This document shows positions 8,942-15,250 of a DNA stretch of 16,936 nt, piece by piece. The notes beneath the pieces are model-generated. The model did not search any database, was not told the origin of the DNA, and worked only from the letters and a program-made list of their open reading frames with translations. Both the position numbers and the translations under genes were made by a program. The DNA is taken from positions 1 through 16,936 of the forward strand of contig JAYUOV010000090.1 in the NCBI GenBank assembly GCA_043760535.1. Direction: 5' to 3'. The DNA comes from JAZKFT01 sp043760535. GTDB lineage: Bacteria > Bacteroidota > Bacteroidia > Chitinophagales > Chitinophagaceae. Position 1 is the stretch's first letter. Every line of letters starts with the position of its first letter.

Positions 8942-9559
8942 ATGGCCATTTCTATTATTCCTAGCAATACTGTTTTAGAAAACGACAGCGTTTTACTAAG
9001 GATTTTACAGCCTTATGATTTGCAGCATCTGCTCCCATTTGCTATCCATGAGCCTACTATTTGGCATTACTCATTGGTAAGTGGTGCTACCGAAGCCGGC
9101 ATGAAAAACTATATTCAGATTGCTACTGATGGGCTGGCAGCCGGTCATTCATTTCCTTTTATTGTGTTTTGTAAAAAAACAAACACCTATGCAGGCAGCA
9201 CCCGGTTTTACGATATACTACCGGATTACCACACCCTGCAATTGGGCTTTACATGGTATGGCAGTGCCTTTCAAGGCACTGGACTTAACAGGCATTGCAA
9301 ATTTTTATTACTTCAATTTGCTTTTGAAACATTGCAAATGGAAAGGGTGGAATTTAGAGCCGATAATGAAAATGCACGTTCGATAGCGGCAATGAAAGCC
9401 ATCGGATGTAAAGTAGATGGCGTACTCCGCAGCAATATGCCCAAACCCGAAGGGCAGCGTGGCCGCAGAAATTCTATTGTTTTATCTATTTTAAAAGAAG
9501 AATGGCACAATGAAGTGAAGGCTTTGATTTTGGCGAAGCTTGATGCTCTAAATTCATAA
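8942..9559 (+). CDS. GNAT-family N-acetyltransferase, RimJ/RimL-like
   Basis: The 205-residue protein has the layout of the Acetyltransf_3 (RimJ/RimL) group, which transfers acetyl from acetyl-CoA to protein N-termini or small amines. The opening block ENDSVLLRILQPYDLQHL is the typical first strand and helix. The acetyl-CoA loop is FQGTGLNRHCKFLLLQFAFE (about residues 113-132), an altered version of the usual Q/R-x-x-G-x-G/A pattern. The following MERVEFRADNENARSIAAM and a glycine-cysteine turn (AIGCKVDGVLR) are the classic second half of the fold. It starts 52 bp after the flippase in the same direction and could be cotranscribed. Substrate cannot be assigned from sequence. Confidence 0.87.
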   Translation: MAISIIPSNTVLENDSVLLRILQPYDLQHLLPFAIHEPTIWHYSLVSGATEAGMKNYIQIATDGLAAGHSFPFIVFCKKTNTYAGSTRFYDILPDYHTLQLGFTWYGSAFQGTGLNRHCKFLLLQFAFETLQMERVEFRADNENARSIAAMKAIGCKVDGVLRSNMPKPEGQRGRRNSIVLSILKEEWHNEVKALILAKLDALNS

Positions 9560-9692
9560 ATCATTTATTGCCGGTAAACATAGCTTTCAATTGCTACCCT
9601 TTTTTACCCATGAATTAAAGAACATTACCTTAACCACAAATAGAGATTCCATTAGTTTTCCACCAAATTATACACTATCTGGATAAAGTTTA

Positions 9693-9724
9693 TTTGCCAA
9701 AGTAGCCGCATAACATCACTTTTG
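9693..9724 (+). promoter_or_regulatory. Candidate Bacteroidota promoter for the phosphoesterase/FKBP pair
   Basis: TTTG at 9693-9696 and CACTTTTG at 9717-9724 are separated by 20 bp. This matches the Bacteroidota pattern (TTTG, 19-21 bp, TAnnTTTG) with one mismatch in the first base of the -7 box. It would put the transcription start around 9731, only a few bases before the ATG at 9735, so the transcript would have almost no leader. Short AT-rich motifs occur by chance, so this is weak evidence. Confidence 0.3.
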
Positions 9725-9734
9725 CAAATACTAT

Positions 9735-10742
9735 ATGAAGCCTATTGAAGATTTTTACCATTTACTAACAACGCCTGCTAACATAGTAATTACTACCCAT
9801 CAGAAACCTGATGGTGATGCTATGGGTTCTTCGCTTGGCTTATTCCATTTTTTAAAACAGTTTGGGCACCATGTTACTGTTATCTCTCCTACCAATTGGG
9901 CCAGTTTTCTCGATTGGATGCCCGGCCGAGAATTAGTAATTGATTTTGAAAAAAACAAAGAGAAATCTGCCGAACTTATTACTGCTGCCGATTTTCTCTT
10001 TTGCCTAGATTTTAATATTCTGCATCGCACCAAAAACATGGAAAAACTGCTGGAGGCGGCACCCGGAAAAAGAATACTCATAGATCATCATGAACAACCA
10101 CAAACGGCAGTTTTTGCTTATGGCGTAAGCATACCTGCCAAAAGCAGTACTTGCGAAATGGTGTACGATTTTATAATGGGCAGCGGCCACGGCCACAAAA
10201 TAAACCTAGAAGGAGCTCAATGTTTATATACCGGTTTAATGACAGATACTGGTTCATTCAGATTTCCGGCGGCAACAGCAAGTGTGCATACTATGGTGGC
10301 ACATTTAAAAAACCTAGGGCTAAAGCATACACCCATCCACGATTTTATTTACGATAGCTCACTAGAAAACAGGTTACGTTTTACTGGTTTTGTGCTATTA
10401 AACAGGATGGAAGTTTTTTATGAATACAATACCGCTTTGATAGCTGTATCGAAACAGGATTTAATAAAATTCGACATAAAAACAGGGGATACAGAAGGCC
10501 TAGTAAATTTACCACTTTCCATACAAGGCATTAAGATGGCTGCCTGTGTAATAGACAGAGATGAAGAACGTAAATGGTCTTTTAGGAGTAAGGGGAATAT
10601 AGACGTGAACACATTTGCCCGTACTTATTTTGAAGGCGGCGGACATTTTAATGCAGCAGGTGGACGTTCATCTGCGTCTTTGGTGGAGACAGTTGAAACT
10701 TTTAAACAATCAATAGAAATACAAAAACAAATACTCGAATAA
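9735..10742 (+). CDS. nrnA: DHH/DHHA1 phosphoesterase (NrnA-type nanoRNase / pAp phosphatase)
   Basis: This 335-residue protein has the complete metal-binding set of the DHH family: HQKPDGDAMGSS with Asp26 and Asp28, LDF with Asp92, the signature DHH at 117-119, and GLMTDTGSFRF. A C-terminal DHHA1 domain ends in GGGHFNAAGG (about 301-310). Length and motif order match NrnA, a Mn-dependent cytosolic enzyme that degrades 2-5-nucleotide RNAs to mononucleotides and, in several species, dephosphorylates 3'-phosphoadenosine 5'-phosphate. Cyclic-dinucleotide phosphodiesterases of the same fold (GdpP type) carry extra membrane and PAS/GGDEF parts that are absent here. The next gene begins 1 bp after the stop, so the two are almost certainly one transcript. 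The symbol reflects family similarity, and activity toward RNA versus pAp is not resolved by sequence. Confidence 0.9.
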   Translation: MKPIEDFYHLLTTPANIVITTHQKPDGDAMGSSLGLFHFLKQFGHHVTVISPTNWASFLDWMPGRELVIDFEKNKEKSAELITAADFLFCLDFNILHRTKNMEKLLEAAPGKRILIDHHEQPQTAVFAYGVSIPAKSSTCEMVYDFIMGSGHGHKINLEGAQCLYTGLMTDTGSFRFPAATASVHTMVAHLKNLGLKHTPIHDFIYDSSLENRLRFTGFVLLNRMEVFYEYNTALIAVSKQDLIKFDIKTGDTEGLVNLPLSIQGIKMAACVIDRDEERKWSFRSKGNIDVNTFARTYFEGGGHFNAAGGRSSASLVETVETFKQSIEIQKQILE

Positions 10743-10743
10743 A

Positions 10744-11661
10744 ATGAACATGAAAAATTATGCGTTGGCTGCTACAGCCTTATTAGCTGCTGTAATAATA
10801 GAAGGATGCGGCAACAGTGGATACAAAAAAACCGAAACTGGACTTACCTACAGTATTATAGATGATGGTAAAGGCGAAAAACTGAAACACGGCGAATTTG
10901 TAAAAATCAATTTAAAACTGATGATTGGAGATTCGGTGATACAAGACACCTACGCCCACATGCCTGGATACCTTAAAATAGATAGTGCGCAAAAAAGGCA
11001 GCACAATTTTATAGATATTATCCAGATGCTAAAAGTAGGCGATAGTGTATTAATTAACCACTCTTTGGATACGCTAAAAAAAATGGGGCAACTGCCACCT
11101 ACCATGAACTATGCTGCCGGTACCGTTATGAAAGGGTACCTCAAAATTGTTTCTCGTTTTAAAACCGAAGCCGAAATAGAAGCAGATTATAAAAAAGAAG
11201 AAGTGGCCGAATTAGCCCGACAGACTACTAAGATTGAGAAATATCTAAAAGAAAAAAACATTAAGGCCGTAAAAACACCCAAAGGTGCTTTTGTTGTAAT
11301 CACAAATCCTGGCACAGGCGAAATTGCAGATAGCGGTATGCTAGCTTCCATTAATTATCATGGTACTACACTAGAAGGCAAAGCTTTTGACTCTAATATA
11401 GATACAGCATTTGGCCATGCAGGAAAGCCTTATGAGTTTGTGATTGGCCGCGACCCCGTAGTAGAAGGTTGGGTAGAATGTTTGAAATATTTTAAGCAAG
11501 GTGGCAAGGGCACCTTTTATATACCCTCTATGCTAGCGTACAAAAATCAGCCACAAAGTGAAGTGTTGAAACCTTATACTGATTTGGTTTTTGATATAGA
11601 AGTGGTATCTGTAAAACAGCCACCAGTTACAAACAATACACCGCCAATGCCAGGTCAGTAA
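10744..11661 (+). CDS. Tandem FKBP-type peptidyl-prolyl isomerase lipoprotein
   Basis: The 305-residue protein begins with a lipoprotein signal (ALAATALLAAVIIEGC, lipidated Cys22), so it is exported and membrane anchored. Two FKBP-like domains follow. The C-terminal one (about 190-292) keeps the catalytic pocket residues of FKBP12 type enzymes: Tyr205 in NYHG, Phe215-Asp216 in AFDSN, Trp243 in VVEGW, the IPSMLAY loop, and the final LVFDIEVVSV strand. The N-terminal one (about 33-140, ending GTVMKGYLKIVSRF) has the same strand order but lacks the FD and W residues, so it is probably a non-catalytic chaperone or dimerisation domain. A charged helix (about 141-170) links them. The role is likely proline isomerisation during folding of exported proteins. 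GldI of gliding flavobacteria is also an FKBP-like lipoprotein, but orthology cannot be judged here. The gene is tightly coupled to the upstream phosphoesterase. Confidence 0.88.
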   Translation: MNMKNYALAATALLAAVIIEGCGNSGYKKTETGLTYSIIDDGKGEKLKHGEFVKINLKLMIGDSVIQDTYAHMPGYLKIDSAQKRQHNFIDIIQMLKVGDSVLINHSLDTLKKMGQLPPTMNYAAGTVMKGYLKIVSRFKTEAEIEADYKKEEVAELARQTTKIEKYLKEKNIKAVKTPKGAFVVITNPGTGEIADSGMLASINYHGTTLEGKAFDSNIDTAFGHAGKPYEFVIGRDPVVEGWVECLKYFKQGGKGTFYIPSMLAYKNQPQSEVLKPYTDLVFDIEVVSVKQPPVTNNTPPMPGQ

Positions 11662-11850
11662 TGCCATAAGCTCAAAAAAGATTGAACATTCTGGTAAAAA
11701 AAAGGGCAACATTTTTTTTAAATAATGGACTAGAGAAACGTATAACTTTTAAAACAAAATAGACCGGCATAGTCTGCTTATCCTTTTAGCACTATGTTTT
11801 TTCATAAAAGGTGGTTATCTTACTACCCCGAACCTTTAAATTGAATTCTT

Positions 11851-13842
11851 GTGCATCGACTTCGAAATTTTTTACTGAAAAACCAAATAGCACCAAAATG
11901 GCTGATCTTTTTTTTGGATTTGTTCATTTGTGCTTTTGCTGTAACATTAGCTGATTTGCTTCGATTCGACTTTGTTTTATCCCATCCTGTCTTTCATGAT
12001 TACTCTATTTTATACCATATATTAATTGTTGTTTGTACCAATGCCCTCTTATTTTACCTGCTTCATACCTATGAGGGCATTATTCGTTTTTCTGGTTTGG
12101 CCGAGGCTTCAAGAACCATTGTTGCACTGTTTACATCGTTTGTAATACTACTGCTAATAAATGCTACTATGATGGGGTTTAATATGCACAACCCTATACC
12201 TACCTCTGTAGTATTTGTTTACTTTTTTACTGCCTCGTTTTTAATAGTAGGTTACAGGTTATTTGTAAAAGGGCTTTACAGAAAAAGCCTGAATAGCGGC
12301 GAAGGAATTAACGTGGTAATATATGGCGGCGAACTTAACGGAATGCAGCTAAAAAACACCATCGAACAGGTTTCTAACTTTACTTACAGGGTTGTAGCTT
12401 TTATAGATGATGATCCCAATTTTATAGGCAAATCTATCGACAATGTAAAAATTTACTCTTACGAGGAAATAAAGAACGTTTTGAAAACCTGGGATATTGG
12501 TATGATGCTTTTTGCCAAGCAAGAAATGAATGCCCTTGAAAAAAGCAATATTGTAGATTATTGCCTTACCCATGAGATACAAGTAAGAAATATTCCTCCA
12601 GTAGATGAATGGATTAAAGGACACCTGAGCATTTCGCAGTTAAAAGAAATTAAGATAGAAGAGTTACTTGGCCGACCACAAATTAACTTGAAGAATAAAA
12701 AGGTAGAAGACCTGCTGAAAAGCAAAAGAATATTAATTACAGGTGCTGCCGGATCTATAGGAAGTGAAATAGCCAGACAAATAGCCAGTATCAATCCATC
12801 GCTTGTAATACTTTGCGACCAAACAGAAACCGGACTTTACGATTTGGAATACGAGCTTAAGAATGCAGCACTAAAATGTAACGATATGGTGATGTACATC
12901 GGCGATATTAGAGATGAACATTCCATGGAAAATCTTTTTGTAAAATTCCGGCCGAACATCGTTTTTCATGCAGCGGCATACAAACATGTACCCATGATGG
13001 AGTATCACCCAAGCGAAGCTATCCGCAACAATGTGATGGGTACTAAAGTGTTAGCAGATCTTTCTATTGAATACGGTGTAGAACGTTTTCTGTTTATTTC
13101 TACAGATAAAGCCATTAACCCTACCAATGTAATGGGTGCATCTAAAAGGCTGGCCGAAATTTACGTTCAATCGCTAGGCAATAGAAGCAAAAAAGTGGTA
13201 CACCTTACCACCAATAACCTCGATAGTAATAAAAATAGTAATAAACAACAAAGCCATGTTACTACAAAATTCATAACCACACGTTTTGGAAATGTTTTGG
13301 GTAGTAATGGTTCTGTAATACCAAGATTTAAAGAACAGATACAAAAAGGTGGCCCAGTAACCGTTACCCACCCCGATATTCACCGTTATTTTATGACGAT
13401 ACCAGAAGCCTGCAACTTGGTACTAGAAGCAGTAACTATGGGAGAAGGAAGCGAAATATTTATTTTCGATATGGGGGAATCTGTAAAAATTATTGATCTA
13501 GCCCGAAAAATGATTCGTCTTTCTGGCCTCATTCCGGGCAAAGACATAGATATTCGTTTTACAGGTCTTAGGCCAGGAGAAAAGCTGTACGAGGAGTTAC
13601 TGAACAAAAGTGAGCAGGTAATACCTACTCACCATCATAAAATAATGATTGCCAAAGTGATGGAGTACGATTTTTATGAAATAAATAAGGCAATAGATGA
13701 ACTGATACAAAAAGCATTATTTAACCACGATGAAGATGTGGTTAGAAAAATGAAACGCATTTTGCCGGAATTTATTAGCAACAACTCAATTTATCAGTCT
13801 TTCGATGAAATTAATCCTGATTCTGTAATGGCTTCTAATTAA
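11851..13842 (+). CDS. Membrane-anchored UDP-sugar 4,6-dehydratase/epimerase, FlaA1/CapD family (GTG start)
   Basis: The 663-residue protein starts at GTG. No in-frame ATG gives the expected N-terminus. Four membrane helices (about 18-40, 51-72, 87-110, 117-138) anchor it in the inner membrane. A CoA-binding-like Rossmann domain follows (about 150-260), then the catalytic extended SDR domain with TGAAGSIGSE (Gly298, Gly301, Gly304) for NAD(P). The active site reads FISTDKA...VMGASK: Ser417, Met428 and Lys432, the Ser-Met-Lys triad of WbpM/CapD enzymes in place of Ser-Tyr-Lys. Family members turn UDP-GlcNAc into the 4-keto-6-deoxy intermediate for surface polysaccharide. An Asn/Lys-rich stretch around 446-470 lies between YVQSLGN and TTKFITTRFGNVLG and looks like an inserted surface loop. 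The CpsB-like gene starts 25 bp downstream, so the two form an operon. Confidence 0.93.
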   Translation: MHRLRNFLLKNQIAPKWLIFFLDLFICAFAVTLADLLRFDFVLSHPVFHDYSILYHILIVVCTNALLFYLLHTYEGIIRFSGLAEASRTIVALFTSFVILLLINATMMGFNMHNPIPTSVVFVYFFTASFLIVGYRLFVKGLYRKSLNSGEGINVVIYGGELNGMQLKNTIEQVSNFTYRVVAFIDDDPNFIGKSIDNVKIYSYEEIKNVLKTWDIGMMLFAKQEMNALEKSNIVDYCLTHEIQVRNIPPVDEWIKGHLSISQLKEIKIEELLGRPQINLKNKKVEDLLKSKRILITGAAGSIGSEIARQIASINPSLVILCDQTETGLYDLEYELKNAALKCNDMVMYIGDIRDEHSMENLFVKFRPNIVFHAAAYKHVPMMEYHPSEAIRNNVMGTKVLADLSIEYGVERFLFISTDKAINPTNVMGASKRLAEIYVQSLGNRSKKVVHLTTNNLDSNKNSNKQQSHVTTKFITTRFGNVLGSNGSVIPRFKEQIQKGGPVTVTHPDIHRYFMTIPEACNLVLEAVTMGEGSEIFIFDMGESVKIIDLARKMIRLSGLIPGKDIDIRFTGLRPGEKLYEELLNKSEQVIPTHHHKIMIAKVMEYDFYEINKAIDELIQKALFNHDEDVVRKMKRILPEFISNNSIYQSFDEINPDSVMASN

Positions 13843-13867
13843 AACAGGTTTACTACTTTATACTACG

Positions 13868-14611
13868 ATGGGTCTTTTTAGTTTTTTAAAATCTAGCCCG
13901 GCAAAAATACCGGCAGATCTTTCATTCATTGGTGTGGACATGCATTCGCACCTGTTACCAGGCTTAGACGACGGTAGTGAGAATATTGATGATTCTATAC
14001 ATTTTATAAGGGAGCTTAGCCTACTTGGTTATCGTAAGTTTGTTTGTACGCCACATATCATTAGCGACATGTACCCTAACAACAAAGAAACCATACACCC
14101 CGCCTATGAATTGGTGATAGCAAGATTAAAAGAAGAAAATATAAACGTAGAAATTGCTTACGCAGCCGAATTTATGGTGAATGCTGATTTTGATAAAATC
14201 GTAAAAGATGGTAAACTAATCACTTTTGGCAAAAACTATATACTTATAGAAATGAGTTATATGGCTGCTTCGCCAAATATTAAAGAAGTTATTTTCAACT
14301 TGATAATGAAAGGCTTGCAACCTGTACTTGCACATCCGGAGCGTTATAGCTATTATCATAACAATTATAGTGGCATACAAGATTTTATTGATGCAGGATG
14401 CCTGTTGCAGGTAAATATTCTTTCACTTTCTGGTATGTACGGAAAAGAAGTAAAAAGAATGGCAGAGGCATTGATTCAAGATAAACTCATCTCCTTTGCC
14501 GGTACCGATCTGCACCACCAAAGGCATCTTGCTATGATGCAGAACATTGCCACAAACCCGGCCATCATCAACCAGCTAAAATCGCTGCAGCTGCTAAATA
14601 ATCAGTTGTAG
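13868..14611 (+). CDS. CpsB/YwqE-type PHP-domain tyrosine-protein phosphatase
   Basis: This 247-residue PHP-fold metalloprotein shows all metal-ligand motifs of the CpsB/YwqE group: DMHSHLLPGLDDG with His26 and His28, TPH with His63, AAEF with Glu101, AHPER with His156, and GTDLHH with Asp214 and His216. These enzymes remove phosphate from the tyrosine cluster of BY-kinases (Wzc/CpsD/YwqD type) and so control capsule or exopolysaccharide polymerisation and export. The protein has no signal peptide and should be cytosolic. It lies 25 bp after the CapD-type dehydratase, which supports a polysaccharide role. No BY-kinase or Wza-like export gene lies within the window, so its partner would be further away. 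Length is usual for the family. Confidence 0.9.
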   Translation: MGLFSFLKSSPAKIPADLSFIGVDMHSHLLPGLDDGSENIDDSIHFIRELSLLGYRKFVCTPHIISDMYPNNKETIHPAYELVIARLKEENINVEIAYAAEFMVNADFDKIVKDGKLITFGKNYILIEMSYMAASPNIKEVIFNLIMKGLQPVLAHPERYSYYHNNYSGIQDFIDAGCLLQVNILSLSGMYGKEVKRMAEALIQDKLISFAGTDLHHQRHLAMMQNIATNPAIINQLKSLQLLNNQL

Positions 14612-14613
14612 CA

Positions 14614-14762
14614 AGTGGGGATTAGGTTATTAGGGGATTAGGGATTAGCTGTTAGTAATGGGTAGTTGGTAGTACATCGTTGTTTTTTTTAAAAACTATT
14701 ATACAAGAAAAACTCAGTAATCAAATCCCTAATACCCAATCACCTAATACCCAATCACCACT
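14614..14762. repeat. G-rich imperfect inverted repeat between cpsB-like and AHSA1-like genes
   Basis: The left arm (14614-14646) is built of GGATTAGG-like units. The right arm (14724-14762), read as its complement, aligns with it as AGTGG-GATT-GGT-ATTAGG-GATT...AGGGATT with a few mismatches and a short gap. Inside the right arm a 15-bp unit CCTAATACCCAATCA is repeated twice in tandem (14728-14742 and 14743-14757). About 77 bp of ordinary sequence separates the arms. The structure starts 3 bp after the stop of the phosphatase gene and ends 8 bp before the next start codon. In RNA it could form a long hairpin that ends the upstream transcript or masks the downstream start. Confidence 0.6.
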
Positions 14763-14770
14763 AGCCAAAA

Positions 14771-15148
14771 ATGAAAGATTTCAAAAAATATTACATCATA
14801 CCGGCACAGCCCGAAGAAATATTTTTAGCCCTTACCAACCCAGCCACCATCCAATTATGGACTGGTGAACCAGCCATTATGAGCACCGAGCCCGGCTCAG
14901 AATTTGAACTGTGGGAAGGAAGTATTGCAGGTAAAAACCTGGAGTTTGAACCGCGCAAAAAAATAGTGCAACAATGGTACTTTGGCGATCAGGAAGCAGA
15001 TTCTATAGTTACCATCAAATTACACCCGCATAAAGCCGGCACATCGGTAGAACTAAAACAAACCAATATACCCGACGAAGATTACGAAGCTATTACCGAA
15101 GGGTGGAACGAAAGCTATTTCGGTTCCCTTGTAGAATTTTACGATTAA
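14771..15148 (+). CDS. SRPBCC (START-like) protein, AHSA1 type
   Basis: The 125-residue protein fits the C-terminal AHSA1/START-like SRPBCC fold, a beta-grip around a hydrophobic pocket. It opens with a strand and helix (YYIIPAQPEEIFLALTNPAT), then the conserved WTGEPAIMSTEPGSEFELWE block, the strand pair LEFEPRKKIVQQWYFGD, and the long C-terminal helix ITEGWNESYFGSLVEF with the family's GW. These stand-alone bacterial proteins bind unknown small ligands or act as minor stress proteins, and Hsp90 activation is not established for them. The start codon follows directly on the right arm of the G-rich inverted repeat, with no recognisable ribosome binding site. It is probably separate from the upstream polysaccharide pair. 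Confidence 0.87.
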   Translation: MKDFKKYYIIPAQPEEIFLALTNPATIQLWTGEPAIMSTEPGSEFELWEGSIAGKNLEFEPRKKIVQQWYFGDQEADSIVTIKLHPHKAGTSVELKQTNIPDEDYEAITEGWNESYFGSLVEFYD

Positions 15149-15250
15149 ACCCATTTTTCGTTCCTCTTTATTTTGTGTTTTTTTACACTTCAGGCAACAA
15201 GCTTAAACAAGACCGCCTCTATTTACTTGAACCAATAAAAACACAAAATC

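Noticed and set aside
11782..11811. CCTTTTA / TAAAAGG inverted pair upstream of the CapD-type gene
   Set aside because: Seven AT-rich base pairs around a 16-base loop can arise by chance in this sequence, and no regulator or promoter is linked to it.
14680..14868. 62-codon forward frame with IPNTQSPNTQSP repeat
   Set aside because: It is the 15-bp tandem repeat read in frame and overlaps the well-supported AHSA1-like gene in another frame.
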